A stretch of DNA of 36,562 nucleotides from Chitinispirillia bacterium (GCA_009784115.1 WRCH01000013.1:1-36562); one strand, 5' to 3'. Numbered from the stretch's first letter, positions 8,317 to 17,104 are shown. Numbers and translations: made by a program. The notes: a model not told the origin generated them from the letters alone.

Positions 8317-9231
8317 ATGGTAATTGTAAACCCGATTTACGATGTGTCGTTCAAGCAAATTATGGAAAATAATCGTGTTGCAAAGTTTTTTGTCGGCACG
8401 ATTTTGGACTGTGAGGTAATAGAACTTACACAAACTCCGCAAGAACGTATTCAAGAAGACCCCATAACCCAAAAAGTAACACTTTTTCGGATGGATTTTT
8501 CGGCTAAAATAAAATTAAAAGACGGCACAGAAAAAAGCGTAATAATAGAACTGCAAAAAGCGAAACATTTGGCAGACATTACCCGTTTTCGACGATATTT
8601 GGGCAAAGAATACATTGCTTCCGTGCTTCCGATAATATCAATATACATTCTTGGCTTTGATTTGTCCGTTGATTCGCCGGCTTTTATGGCTCGTCCAGAT
8701 TGTTGGGATTTACGCACCAACGAAAAATTAAGCAGCAACGATTATTTTGTGGGAAGTTTAACGCATAATGCGTATTTTATTCAAGCGCTGAGAATAAAGC
8801 CGAGTTATAAAACAAAATTAGATAATTTATTATCGATTTTTGAGCAGGCAAATTTCATCGGCGAAACGGAGACAACTAAAGGATTAAATTTAACCGAAGA
8901 GGACTTGGAGCAAGTAGATCCGGAACTTAAAGAATTGGTGAGGATTTTGCAAAAATCTGCCGCTGATGAAGAAACGCTAAAAATGCTGCAAAAAGAGCAA
9001 GAGTATCTCGAAGCGATGGAAGAAGCGTTCGGAAAAAAAGATCAGGAACTCAGACAAGTAAAGCAAGAATACGAAGAACTTGCCCGAGAAAAAGACGCGA
9101 TTGCCCAAGAAAAAGATATACTTGTTCTAAAAAACAAGGACGCCGTCCAAAAAATGAAATCTTTGGGAATGCCGTCTTCCCAAATTTCTCAAATAATGGG
9201 GATTTCGGTAGAAGAAGTTGAACGCAACTGA
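8317..9231 (+). CDS. Rpn-family recombination-promoting nuclease / PD-(D/E)XK transposase-like protein
   Basis: This 304-residue protein belongs to the PD-(D/E)XK nuclease transposase family (Rpn-like). Members cut DNA and some raise RecA-independent recombination. It opens with NPIYDVSFKQIMENNRVAKFF, the conserved family start. The catalytic core is visible as FRMDFSAK (Asp60) and IIELQKAK (Glu78-x-Gln80). DYFVGSLTHNAYFIQ follows. Residues about 215-285 form a charged coiled coil. The end, MKSLGMPSSQISQIMGISVEEVE, is the small helix-turn-helix-like tail usual in this family. A strong AGGAGG precedes the ATG. Base composition is more AT-rich than the flanking genes, which fits horizontal gain. 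It converges on the DUF4143 ATPase. Confidence 0.87.
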   Translation: MVIVNPIYDVSFKQIMENNRVAKFFVGTILDCEVIELTQTPQERIQEDPITQKVTLFRMDFSAKIKLKDGTEKSVIIELQKAKHLADITRFRRYLGKEYIASVLPIISIYILGFDLSVDSPAFMARPDCWDLRTNEKLSSNDYFVGSLTHNAYFIQALRIKPSYKTKLDNLLSIFEQANFIGETETTKGLNLTEEDLEQVDPELKELVRILQKSAADEETLKMLQKEQEYLEAMEEAFGKKDQELRQVKQEYEELAREKDAIAQEKDILVLKNKDAVQKMKSLGMPSSQISQIMGISVEEVERN

Positions 9232-9282
9232 AAAAAAGCGCACTAGTTTTTATTTAATATAATCTATCATAATTGTGAAAAT

Positions 9283-10674
9283 TCAGCAATTCTCATTCGC
9301 ATCAAAAATCACCCTCTCAAATCCCCCGATCATATACAGAGGAATATCATATAATACACAATCGGAATTATAAATATTGTCAGCAACCCTGTAGTCGTTC
9401 AATGAGGTTCTGACGGCTATTGAGGCGGCAAAATCTTTTCTTGAGATATAGGAGCGCAGACTTTCTGATTTGGTGTTTTTGCCTGCTTTAACCTCAATGG
9501 GAATAATTTTATTATTTGCCTGCACGACGAATTCTATCTCGGCCTTATTGGCTTCGCTGGCCCAAAAGTATATTTGAAGATTTGTGTTGCTTGCACGAAT
9601 TTCCTGCAGTGCAAACTGTTCGGCAAGAACGCCTTTATAGTGATGGAATATCGCGTTGTTCGGCTCAATATAAACGCGGGGGTCAAGCCCTGTCAGGGTT
9701 GACAATAAACCTGTGTCGGGCATGTAGAGTTTAAATATTGCCTCTTCCATGTAAGCGTTAAGCGGCATGTGCGGCTGGCTTACGCGGTTGACTTTACTAA
9801 CCATCCCCGCGTCAATGAGCCATTGCAGAGCTGTTTCGTAATCGCGTCCGCGGCTCCCCTTTTTCATATCGGAATACAGAAAGCGCCTGTTCTCTTTGCC
9901 AAGCTGCAGCGGTACGTTCTCCCATAGCCTGCGTGTTTTGGCGATATCCCATTTTGGGACATGTTTCGCAAAATCGGCGTAATAGTCGTTTATCAAACCG
10001 TAATGGACATCGCGCACATCTTGAAAGCTGCGAGACTCAGCGTACTTTTTAACAGCGGCGGGCATTCCGCCTACGATAAAGTATTGAGTCATAAGATCGG
10101 ATATTTTTTGCGCGAAGGGTACAACAGTCTTAAAATCTAAATTCTCAATTAATTTGGCGAAACGTTCTTCCCCTACGGCAATTAAAAATTCTATAAAATT
10201 CATCGGATATAGTGTCATGCGATCGGTTTTGCCAACGGGGAAACCGGTATTTTCCACCCTCTCCGCCTCGTCATTTTCCTCATCCTGCGCCAAATTCATT
10301 ACACCAAGCAGACTTCCGGCAGTCATAACATGATACTGCGGAGCGTCTTCATTGAAGTATTTTAACGATGTTACCGCCCGCGGACATACCTGTATCTCAT
10401 CCAAAATAATAAGGGTTTCGCCGGGAAGAATCGTCGTATCCGCTTCGATTTCAAGCTCGCGGATTATGCGTTTTACGTCAAAATCGCTGTTGAATGTGGC
10501 TTTAGCGGATGGATTATTGTCAAATGTTATATATACGGTATTTTTATAGTATTTAGCGCCAAATTCTTTCATAAGCCAGCTTTTGCCAACTTGGCGCAGA
10601 CCGTACAGCATAAGCGGTTTACGGTCTTTTGACTCTTTCCACTTCAACAGCTTTTTTACCGCTTTTCGAACCAT
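9283..10674 (-). CDS. AAA-family ATPase with DUF4143 C-terminal domain
   Basis: This 463-residue ATP-binding protein is of the AAA_14/DUF4143 type. The first 200 residues are the ATPase: Walker A GLRQVGKS at residues 25-32, Walker B LIILDEIQ near 90, and a YHVMTAGSLLGV sensor region. The C-terminal half (about 215-463) matches DUF4143, with EQFALQEIRASN and an IEFVVQANNKIIPIEVKAGKN stretch resembling a PD-(D/E)XK nuclease core (E...D/E-x-K pattern). The cellular role of these widely transferred genes is unknown. A strong promoter (TTGACA, 17 bases, TAAATT) and three phased dyads lie upstream, so its transcription may be actively controlled. Confidence 0.88.
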   Translation of the reverse strand: MVRKAVKKLLKWKESKDRKPLMLYGLRQVGKSWLMKEFGAKYYKNTVYITFDNNPSAKATFNSDFDVKRIIRELEIEADTTILPGETLIILDEIQVCPRAVTSLKYFNEDAPQYHVMTAGSLLGVMNLAQDEENDEAERVENTGFPVGKTDRMTLYPMNFIEFLIAVGEERFAKLIENLDFKTVVPFAQKISDLMTQYFIVGGMPAAVKKYAESRSFQDVRDVHYGLINDYYADFAKHVPKWDIAKTRRLWENVPLQLGKENRRFLYSDMKKGSRGRDYETALQWLIDAGMVSKVNRVSQPHMPLNAYMEEAIFKLYMPDTGLLSTLTGLDPRVYIEPNNAIFHHYKGVLAEQFALQEIRASNTNLQIYFWASEANKAEIEFVVQANNKIIPIEVKAGKNTKSESLRSYISRKDFAASIAVRTSLNDYRVADNIYNSDCVLYDIPLYMIGGFERVIFDANENC

Positions 10675-10695
10675 ATTTATCCGCCCTTTTTATAT

Positions 10696-10724
10696 AATTT
10701 ACAATAAAAGAGACATCATGTCAA
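10696..10724 (-). promoter_or_regulatory. Promoter of the DUF4143 ATPase gene
   Basis: On the minus strand TTGACA (10724-10719) is followed after 17 bases by TAAATT (10701-10696), about 22 bases before the ATG at 10674. The -35 box is a perfect consensus. Confidence 0.6.
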
Positions 10725-10732
10725 GAAGATAA

Positions 10733-10812
10733 TGTGCAACAGCGCACATTTTATGGGCAAATTGTGTGCAACATTGCACATTTTATGGGCAAATTATGTG
10801 CAAGCCGGCACA
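10733..10812. promoter_or_regulatory. Three operator-like dyads at exact 32-bp spacing
   Basis: Dyads of form TGTGCAA-n-(T)GCACA lie at 10733-10748, 10765-10780 and 10797-10812. The middle one is perfect over seven bases per arm (TGTGCAA CA TTGCACA); the outer two keep TGTGC and GCACA. Each is followed by CATTTTATKSSC-like spacer, nearly identical between units 1 and 2 (CATTTTATGGGCAAATT). Start-to-start distance is 32 bp both times, close to three helical turns. The array begins nine bases upstream of the -35 box of the ATPase promoter. Confidence 0.7.
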
Positions 10813-10914
10813 TTTTATTCCCGCATGAGACGCGGCCACGAATGCTGTTTTTTGACAGATAGCAATTTTTACAAAAAAAGAACTCCGCCCCCTTATAGAA
10901 AAAACAATGCTTCT

Positions 10915-10943
10915 TTGGCATTTCCCACCATCCGCTATATATA
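10915..10943 (+). promoter_or_regulatory. Candidate promoter of the envelope-biogenesis operon
   Basis: TTGGCA (10915-10920), a 17-base spacer and TATATA (10938-10943) lie about 95 bases before the GTG at 11039. The rest of 10813-11038 shows no gene. Confidence 0.5.
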
Positions 10944-11038
10944 TTTATAGTACTATGTTGGTACCGATTTTGATGTGAATATTAAGTACCGGCAAATAAG
11001 TTTGCCTCAACAAGAAAGCGCAAGAGAGTATAATAACC

Positions 11039-11965
11039 GTGAACAAAATCAAAAAATTAAGAAAATACATCTGCATCCCGTTCGTAGTAATCTGCACCGT
11101 ACTTTTTTTAGCCGGGTGTGACGTTAAGTTTAACGTCCCAAATAATAAGAAACCAACATCGCCTGTGATTGCGCGGGTAGGCAACGCGGTTCTTACTATT
11201 GATGATTTAAACGCAAGTATCCCGATGGAGTATAGAGACATTATTACTTACGAACAGAATGCACACTTTGTGAGACAGTGGATGAGTACAGAGCTTCTTT
11301 ATCAGGAAGCGCTGCGCCGCAAGGTTGACAAAGAGCATGAGATAAAAGCGCGTCTTGAAAAGATGAAAAAAGACCTTTTGAGCGCGGAGATTATTAACCG
11401 CAACTCTCTTGGCGGAAGAAGCGGCGTGAGCGATCAGGCTATTAGAGAGTATTATGAAAAGAACAGAAGCCAGTTTATCCGCGAGCAGGATATGATAAGA
11501 TATCAGGAGATAGTAGTGCAGGATATTAACCTCGCGTGGGAAATCCGCAACACCGTTACTCATGAAAAATTCAGTGATGTTTTAGCGGCTCACTCTAAAA
11601 TCCCGCTCACAAATCTTGATCACCCGCCGTTTGTACCGTTAGATGCAGTACCGCCGTTTTTGCGCGCAAGAATCGCTACATTGGCCGTACCCTCAATCGG
11701 AGGCCCCTACCGCTCAGATGACGGATTTTATATTTTGCGCATAATTGGTAAATACGATAAAGGCGCTATAGCTACGTTAGAAGAGGTTTACGATGAGATT
11801 ACCGCAAGGCTCACAAGCGTAGCGCAAAAGAGTGAAATAGACCGTCTAATTGCAGATCTGCGGTTAAAGACAAACGTAGAATTTAATATTGATCTTATCC
11901 CCGGCTCAGACAGACAGCACCACGATATGGAGCAGCAAAGTAATCCGGGAATAGCGGCAGAGTAA
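11039..11965 (+). CDS. Parvulin-like peptidyl-prolyl isomerase lipoprotein (SurA/PrsA-like chaperone)
   Basis: This 308-residue protein starts at GTG 11039. A basic N-terminus and hydrophobic stretch end in a lipobox LAGC with Cys27, so it should be a lipoprotein facing the periplasm. VIARVGNAVLTIDDLNASIP resembles the SurA N-terminal chaperone segment. The region around 150-265 (YQEIVVQDINLAWEIRN ... GGPYRSDDGFYILRIIGK) fits a diverged parvulin (rotamase) domain with the GFYIL closing strand. It lies 125 bases before a SurA-like gene on the same strand, a pairing seen in other diderms where both help fold outer-membrane proteins. The catalytic parvulin residues are poorly kept, so a purely chaperone role is possible. 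Confidence 0.75.
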   Translation: MNKIKKLRKYICIPFVVICTVLFLAGCDVKFNVPNNKKPTSPVIARVGNAVLTIDDLNASIPMEYRDIITYEQNAHFVRQWMSTELLYQEALRRKVDKEHEIKARLEKMKKDLLSAEIINRNSLGGRSGVSDQAIREYYEKNRSQFIREQDMIRYQEIVVQDINLAWEIRNTVTHEKFSDVLAAHSKIPLTNLDHPPFVPLDAVPPFLRARIATLAVPSIGGPYRSDDGFYILRIIGKYDKGAIATLEEVYDEITARLTSVAQKSEIDRLIADLRLKTNVEFNIDLIPGSDRQHHDMEQQSNPGIAAE

Positions 11966-11995
11966 ATTTCGTATCTTTCGTATATCATAATTTCC

Positions 11996-12060
11996 GCGTC
12001 CTGCAGGGACGCTCACGCCGTCCTCGGCGTGTCTCTACAGCCCGGGGTTTTAACCCCGGG
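11996..12060. repeat. Cluster of three short palindromes between the two chaperone genes
   Basis: GCGTCC-TGCAG-GGACGC (11996-12012), CACGCCG-TCCT-CGGCGTG (12014-12031) and the perfect 20-bp palindrome CCCGGGGTTTTAACCCCGGG (12041-12060) follow in a row. The bases GTGTCTCTACAG between the last two resemble short dispersed palindrome families of other genomes. Inside an operon these folds may modulate downstream expression. Confidence 0.6.
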
Positions 12061-12090
12061 TGAATCAATAACAAGCATGGAGAAGCAGAA

Positions 12091-13380
12091 GTGAGAAGTA
12101 TAAAGAGTGCGGTTTTCCTGATGATTGCCGTAATCGCGTTCAGCGTATACGCATGGGAACGTCTTGACGGAATAGCGGCTGTTGTGGGTGATGAGATAAT
12201 TATGAAATCAGAGCTTGAAGCGTACTCTCTTATGCGTATGAGCGCTATGAGAGTTAATCCCGCAACAGCTGACACGGCAGAGCTTACGCGCACATTCCTC
12301 AATGAGCTGATTGACAATAAGGTACTCTTGGTGCAGGCAAGAGGCGATACCACAATCTCTGTACGAAATGATGAGGTTGAAAGCGCGCTTAATAATCACA
12401 TCTCTATGATTCTGCAGCAAAATGGTATTACAATGGAGCAGTTTGAGATGCAGCTGCGCATTCAGCAGGGAACAACTCTCTCCCGCTTTAAGTCGGAGGC
12501 GCGCCGTACGATCCGCGAGCAGCTTTTAAAGCAAAAGCTTCAGCAGAACTACTACTTTGCGGCTAAAATCAACCGCCGCGATGTGGAGCAGTTTTACGCA
12601 GCTTATAAAGACAGTCTGCCTGAAATCGGAGAGAGTTTCGATCTCTCCAAACTCAGCTTAAAAATTACGCCGTCAGATTCGATTCGTCAATCGGCGCGTT
12701 CGAGGATTCAGGCGATAAAAAAACAGCTTGACGGCGGCGCTGATTTTGAAGAGCTCGCTAAAGAGCACTCCGAAGGCCCCGAAGCAATCAGAGGCGGAGA
12801 GCTTGGGTACATTTCCAAGGGTTCCACCACAGAGATTGCGTTTGAGGAACGCGCGTTTACAATGGGTGTAGGGGAGATAAGCGAACCGTTTGAAACAAGA
12901 CTCGGGTTTCATATAATTCAAGTCACCGAAAAACGGGATCGCCGGGTTAAATTGCGTCAGATCATGCTTCGGGTAGCTCCCGATCAAAAACAGTTTGACA
13001 ATACTGCCGCAAGACTCGACTCAATCCGCGGTACGATTAACAAAAAAGAGGATTTTGAAAAAACCGCAAGAGAGATCAGCGCCGATAATCTCACGCGTCT
13101 GCGGGGCGGTTCTATGGGCTGGGTTTCGATGTTTGAGATCTCCGCGGATTTGCGCAGCGCGATACAAAACCTTGAAGAGGGCGGGATTACCGCGCCCATA
13201 ATGGAAGACGGCGTTGTATCTATATACCGAGTCAACGCCCGCACAGAGAGCAGGAGGCTCTCTCTTGAAAATGATTATCCAATAATCGCCGAAAAGGCAA
13301 AAGACATTTTTGCTCAGAAGAAACTTATCGAAACTGTCGCGAGATGGCGCGAGAGGGTGTTTATTGACATAAGGATATGA
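12091..13380 (+). CDS. surA: SurA-like periplasmic peptidyl-prolyl isomerase / chaperone
   Basis: This 429-residue periplasmic folding factor starts at GTG 12091 with GGAG seven bases ahead. The signal peptide is MRSIKSAVFLMIAVIAFSVYA. The mature start DGIAAVVGDEIIMKSELEAY is the SurA N-terminal domain. The first parvulin domain spans about 190-295, with GGELGYISKGS, AFTMGVGEISEPFETRLGFHIIQV intact in outline. A second, degenerate parvulin domain (about 300-400, RGGSMGWVS ... ITAPIMEDGVVSIYRV) follows, then the C-terminal helix that closes on the N-domain. Architecture and length match E. coli SurA (about 430). It should guide outer-membrane beta-barrel proteins. Six bases separate it from the methyltransferase gene. 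Confidence 0.88.
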   Translation: MRSIKSAVFLMIAVIAFSVYAWERLDGIAAVVGDEIIMKSELEAYSLMRMSAMRVNPATADTAELTRTFLNELIDNKVLLVQARGDTTISVRNDEVESALNNHISMILQQNGITMEQFEMQLRIQQGTTLSRFKSEARRTIREQLLKQKLQQNYYFAAKINRRDVEQFYAAYKDSLPEIGESFDLSKLSLKITPSDSIRQSARSRIQAIKKQLDGGADFEELAKEHSEGPEAIRGGELGYISKGSTTEIAFEERAFTMGVGEISEPFETRLGFHIIQVTEKRDRRVKLRQIMLRVAPDQKQFDNTAARLDSIRGTINKKEDFEKTAREISADNLTRLRGGSMGWVSMFEISADLRSAIQNLEEGGITAPIMEDGVVSIYRVNARTESRRLSLENDYPIIAEKAKDIFAQKKLIETVARWRERVFIDIRI

Positions 13381-13386
13381 GGCTAA

Positions 13387-14133
13387 ATGCAGTACGACGC
13401 GCTGGCGCCCATATACGACCGGCTCATGAGCCATGTGGAGTATGAGGAGTGGGCAGAACTTATAACAAAAATCGTTCTGAAATTTTCTAAAACGCCCGAT
13501 CCGCATATCATTGAAATCGGCGCCGGTACGGGTATCTTGGGCGGACGCCTCAAAAATTTGGGGTACGATTATATCGCCTCAGATATCTCGTTTTCGATGT
13601 GCAGAGAAGCACGCGGTAAGACAGAATGCGCTATACCGGTCTGCGCCGCGGATGGGAGAAATCTTCCTTTTAAAAAGCAGTTTGATTTAGCGCTGTTTCT
13701 TTATGATGGGATAAATTATTTGCAAACTCTTCATCATTACTCAGACTTGTTTAATTCCGTTTACAATGTGTTAGTTCCCGGCGGGCTGTTTCTTTTTGAT
13801 ATAACTACCCGCGCAAATTCCATGAAGTATTTCAGCGATAATATGTATTACGAAGACTTTGATGAATTCTCTTATATAAGGCACAGTCACTTTGATGAGA
13901 AAGACGCTGTCCAGCATAATGATTTTACAATATATCGTAAATATGATGACAATTCAAATCTGTATGAAAAAATTACCGAAAAGCATCAGCAAAAAGTATT
14001 CACACCGGCGCAGATAAAAACGGTTATTGACAATCGTCAATTCAAAGTGACAGGGGTGTGGAACGGGTATACTTTTCGCAAATACTCAAATAAATCTGAG
14101 CGCATCCACTTCCTTTTGCAAAGATTAGCATAG
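13387..14133 (+). CDS. Class I SAM-dependent methyltransferase
   Basis: This 248-residue Rossmann-fold methyltransferase opens MQYDALAPIYDRLMSHVEYEEW. Motif I is HIIEIGAGTGILGGRL (residues about 39-54) and binds S-adenosylmethionine; ASDIS (motif II acidic region) and a VLVPGGLFLFDITT motif follow. The C-terminal half includes an aromatic and acidic insertion (DNMYYEDFDEFSYIRHSHFDE). The family (Methyltransf_25/11 type) acts on many small molecules, so no substrate is proposed. It stands six bases after surA and two bases before ftsE, firmly inside the operon. AGG lies four bases before the ATG. Confidence 0.82.
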   Translation: MQYDALAPIYDRLMSHVEYEEWAELITKIVLKFSKTPDPHIIEIGAGTGILGGRLKNLGYDYIASDISFSMCREARGKTECAIPVCAADGRNLPFKKQFDLALFLYDGINYLQTLHHYSDLFNSVYNVLVPGGLFLFDITTRANSMKYFSDNMYYEDFDEFSYIRHSHFDEKDAVQHNDFTIYRKYDDNSNLYEKITEKHQQKVFTPAQIKTVIDNRQFKVTGVWNGYTFRKYSNKSERIHFLLQRLA

Positions 14134-14135
14134 CT

Positions 14136-14840
14136 ATGATACAATTTACGCATGTAACCAAGGAGTATGAGGGCGGGTTCAGGGCGCTTGACGCAGTCTC
14201 GTTTTTTATAGACAAAGCGGAGTTTGTATTTCTTACCGGAGCGAGCGGAGCTGGAAAAACCACACTCCTTAAACATATTTACATGGAAGAGAAACCATGC
14301 CGCGGCCAAGTGATTGTATGCAAGTACGATTCCAAGAGCACAAGACACAAAGATCTCCCCTATCTGCGCCGAAAACTTGGCATAGTGTTTCAGGATTTCA
14401 GGCTTCTTAGCGACCGCAATGTTTTTGAAAATGTGGCGTTTAGTTTACGGGTTACGGGTATGAGAGAGCGGGAGGTGAAGAGAAAAGTTTTTAAGGCGCT
14501 CTCCCACACGGGGCTTAGCCATAAGTGCTCTAATTTTCCAAACCAGCTCTCAGGCGGTGAACAGCAAAGAGTCTCTATAGCCCGCGCAATTGTCAACGAG
14601 CCCTTAGTTCTTCTTGCGGATGAGCCCACTGGAAATCTTGACCACGCGGTATCACAGGAGATTTTCGCGCTGCTTCAAACGATAAATTCATGGGGAACAA
14701 CGGTTTTGATGGCGACTCATGATCTCAATTTAATCTCTCCCTATCACTACCGGACAATCGAGCTTTCGCGGGGCGCTCTCATTAAGGGGGCGGACGCTAC
14801 GTTAAAGCCTAAATTTACAGGAGCGAGTCTTCGATTATGA
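14136..14840 (+). CDS. ftsE: FtsE-like ABC transporter ATP-binding protein
   Basis: This 234-residue ABC ATPase most resembles FtsE, the cytoplasmic partner of FtsX that drives septal peptidoglycan hydrolase activation. It begins [23 protein letters not shown]. Walker A GASGAGKT is at 35-42, a Q-loop at VFQDFRLL, signature LSGGEQQR at 138-145, Walker B LLADEP at 159-164 and switch His near 195 in ATHDL. FtsX usually follows directly, but here the next gene overlaps by four bases and encodes a sugar epimerase. Either ftsX is elsewhere, or this ATPase serves another permease (LolD/MacB-like ATPases are close relatives). The symbol is therefore tentative. Confidence 0.78.
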   Translation: MIQFTHVTKEYEGGFRALDAVSFFIDKAEFVFLTGASGAGKTTLLKHIYMEEKPCRGQVIVCKYDSKSTRHKDLPYLRRKLGIVFQDFRLLSDRNVFENVAFSLRVTGMREREVKRKVFKALSHTGLSHKCSNFPNQLSGGEQQRVSIARAIVNEPLVLLADEPTGNLDHAVSQEIFALLQTINSWGTTVLMATHDLNLISPYHYRTIELSRGALIKGADATLKPKFTGASLRL

Positions 14841-15787
14841 TTCTTATCACTGGTAACGCGGGATTTATAGGATTTCACCTTACAAGACGGCTTCTTGACG
14901 ATGGGATAGAGGTGGCGGGAATAGACTCTGTCAATAACTACTATGATCCAACGCTTAAAGAGAAACGGCTTCACATTTTAAATCAATACAAAAATTTTCA
15001 TTTTCACAGGATTGATCTTTGTGATTATGAGGGATGCGCAAAAGTTTTTGAGGAATATAAACCAAAAAAAGTATGCCATTTGGCCGCTCAGGCGGGTGTG
15101 CGTTATTCATTGAGTCATCCCTTTGCGTATCAAAAATCAAACAACGAGGGATTTCTTAACATTATAGAGCTTGCAAGACATCAGCAGGGGATAGAGAATT
15201 TTGTCTACGCCTCTTCGTCATCTGTCTACGGAGCTAACAAAAAACTTCCGTTCTGTGAAACGGATCCTGTTGATCAGCCGATATCGCTGTACGCGGCGAC
15301 AAAGCGCTCTAATGAGCTGACGGCTCATTGTTACAGCCATCTGTTCGCTCTCCCGACATCAGGTTTGCGGTTTTTTACGGTATACGGGCCCTGGGGACGG
15401 CCTGACATGGCGCTTTTTCTCTTTACAAAATCAATATTAGAGGGAAAACCTATTGATGTGTTTAACAATGGGGATATGAAGCGTAATTTTACGTATATTG
15501 ACGATGTGGTTGAGGGAATAGTGAGAGTGCTTGATAATCCAAAATCTTATGAGCTTTATAATATTGGGAATAACCGCGCGGAGCAGCTTCTTGATTTTAT
15601 AAGCGTTATCGAAAAATGCCTTGGCAAAAAAGCAGAGTTGAATTTTCTCCCTATGCAGGCGGGAGATGTGCCGGCAACGGTCGCCGATATCTCGAAGATC
15701 GGGGCGCTTGGCTTCGAGCCTAAGACGGATATCGGTGAGGGGATTAAGAGGTTTGTTGAGTGGTATTTGGGGGAGTATAATTTTTAG
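14837..15787 (+). CDS. NAD-dependent epimerase, UDP-glucuronate 4-epimerase-like (CapI type)
   Basis: This 316-residue extended short-chain dehydrogenase has the NAD loop GNAGFIG (residues 6-12), SSSSVYG near 126-132 and the catalytic Tyr152-x3-Lys156 in YAATK. The stretch DSVNNYYDPTLKEKRL and FTVYGPWGRPDMA are typical of UDP-glucuronate 4-epimerases that make UDP-galacturonate for capsule or LPS. A UDP-glucose or UDP-GlcNAc 4-epimerase role is a weaker option. Its ATG overlaps the ftsE stop by four bases (14837-14840). With the dehydrogenase that follows, it can supply uronic-acid building blocks for the polysaccharide whose export gene ends the operon. Confidence 0.87.
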   Translation: MILITGNAGFIGFHLTRRLLDDGIEVAGIDSVNNYYDPTLKEKRLHILNQYKNFHFHRIDLCDYEGCAKVFEEYKPKKVCHLAAQAGVRYSLSHPFAYQKSNNEGFLNIIELARHQQGIENFVYASSSSVYGANKKLPFCETDPVDQPISLYAATKRSNELTAHCYSHLFALPTSGLRFFTVYGPWGRPDMALFLFTKSILEGKPIDVFNNGDMKRNFTYIDDVVEGIVRVLDNPKSYELYNIGNNRAEQLLDFISVIEKCLGKKAELNFLPMQAGDVPATVADISKIGALGFEPKTDIGEGIKRFVEWYLGEYNF

Positions 15788-15868
15788 TATTTAAAAAACT
15801 GGCACTCAATTTTCTGTTACTTACTATGTTCACCTTTTTTGTTTAACGTGGAGATGGGGGGTAGCGGG

Positions 15869-17104
15869 ATGTATAATCCGAAAATTTGTGTGGTTGGACT
15901 GGGGTATGTGGGGCTGCCTTTAGCAGTGGAGTTGAGTAAGCATTTTGAGGTGGTTGGGTTTGATATCAGCGAAGATAGGATAAACGCGCTCAAATCCTGT
16001 AATGACCCAAATAAAGAGATATCAGCCGATGCGCTCAGAGAGAGCCGGATGGAGTTTTCAAATGAAGCGGGCGTTTTAAAGAGTGCGGATTTTGTGATAG
16101 TAGCCGTACCTACGCCTATTGATGATCACAAAAACCCCGATCTCACCCCGCTTTACCGCTCCTCAGAGATGGTAGGAGCAAATTTAAAACCCGGGGCTGT
16201 TGTAGTATATGAGTCTACAGTGTATCCCGGAGTTACCGAGGAAGAGTGTGTACCGGTGCTTGAAAAAGCTTCCGGCGGGAAGTGGAAGCGTGATTTTTTT
16301 GTAGGATACTCTCCTGAAAGGATAAATCCGGGAGATAAAGTGCATACTGTAACTACCATAAAAAAGATCGTTTCCGGAGATACTCCTGAGACTGCCGACA
16401 AGGTTAGCGCCGTTTATGGAGCGGTTGTTAAGGCAGGGGTACACAGAGTCTCCTCAATTAAGGTCGCGGAGGCGGCAAAAGTTATAGAGAACACTCAGCG
16501 GGATATAAATATCGCGCTTATGAATGAGCTTCGTATATTCTTTGACAAAATGAATATCAGCACCAAAGAGGTTTTAGAGGCCGCGGGGACAAAGTGGAAT
16601 TTTCTCCCTTTTGAGCCGGGTCTTGTTGGGGGGCACTGTATCGGGGTAGACCCCTACTACCTTGCCTATAAGGCGGAGGAGATCGGCCATCATCCCCAAA
16701 TAATTATGGCAGGCAGGCGGATTAATGACGCTATGGGACGGTATTTTGCCCGTGAGCTAATTAAGCAGATGATAGTGCGCAAGCTGCGCATGGATGGTAA
16801 AGTTCTTATTTTGGGTATCACGTTCAAAGAGGATGTGCCGGATATCCGCAACTCAAAAGTGATTGACATTGTCAAAGAGCTTAATGATTTTGGGATAAAG
16901 ACCGATATATATGATACTGTGGCAAATCCTAAAGATGTTTCAAGAGAGTATGGGATTGAGCTTATAGACGCGCCCAAGTCTAATTCGTACCAAGCGGTAC
17001 TTTTGGCGGTGAAGCATGAATTATTTTTAAAGAGTATTGATGAGTTTAAATCATGTCTTGTAGAAAATGGTATTTTTTACGATATAAAACAGGCGGTTTC
17101 TTAA
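15869..17104 (+). CDS. Nucleotide-sugar dehydrogenase (UDP-GlcNAc/GalNAc 6-dehydrogenase, TviB/WbpO-like)
   Basis: This enzyme oxidises a UDP-sugar at C6 to a uronic acid using NAD+ twice. The NAD loop VVGLGYVGLPLA opens the protein. FVGYSPERINPGDK, the Lys in IKVAEAAKVIENTQRDINIALMNE and the catalytic Cys in GLVGGHCIGVDPYYL are all present. These sequences match the TviB/WbpO/WbpA group rather than UDP-glucose dehydrogenase. The last third (ILGITFKEDVPDIRNSKV) binds UDP. Start is uncertain. ATG at 15869 gives MYNPKICVVGLG, the usual family start; an in-frame ATG at 15854 and a TTG at 15839 lie upstream. GGAG is 15 bases ahead. An 81-base gap separates it from the epimerase. Confidence 0.88.
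   Translation: MYNPKICVVGLGYVGLPLAVELSKHFEVVGFDISEDRINALKSCNDPNKEISADALRESRMEFSNEAGVLKSADFVIVAVPTPIDDHKNPDLTPLYRSSEMVGANLKPGAVVVYESTVYPGVTEEECVPVLEKASGGKWKRDFFVGYSPERINPGDKVHTVTTIKKIVSGDTPETADKVSAVYGAVVKAGVHRVSSIKVAEAAKVIENTQRDINIALMNELRIFFDKMNISTKEVLEAAGTKWNFLPFEPGLVGGHCIGVDPYYLAYKAEEIGHHPQIIMAGRRINDAMGRYFARELIKQMIVRKLRMDGKVLILGITFKEDVPDIRNSKVIDIVKELNDFGIKTDIYDTVANPKDVSREYGIELIDAPKSNSYQAVLLAVKHELFLKSIDEFKSCLVENGIFYDIKQAVS

Noticed and set aside
10733-10812. CRISPR-like array because of three evenly spaced repeats
   Set aside because: The repeats and the bases between them are both conserved, there are no unique spacers, only three units and no cas genes. An operator array is a better reading.
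10732-10950. A 72-codon plus-strand open frame across the dyad array
   Set aside because: It is a translation of the repeated regulatory DNA (MCNSAHFMGK, ATLHILWANY), has no ribosome site and no recognisable protein features.
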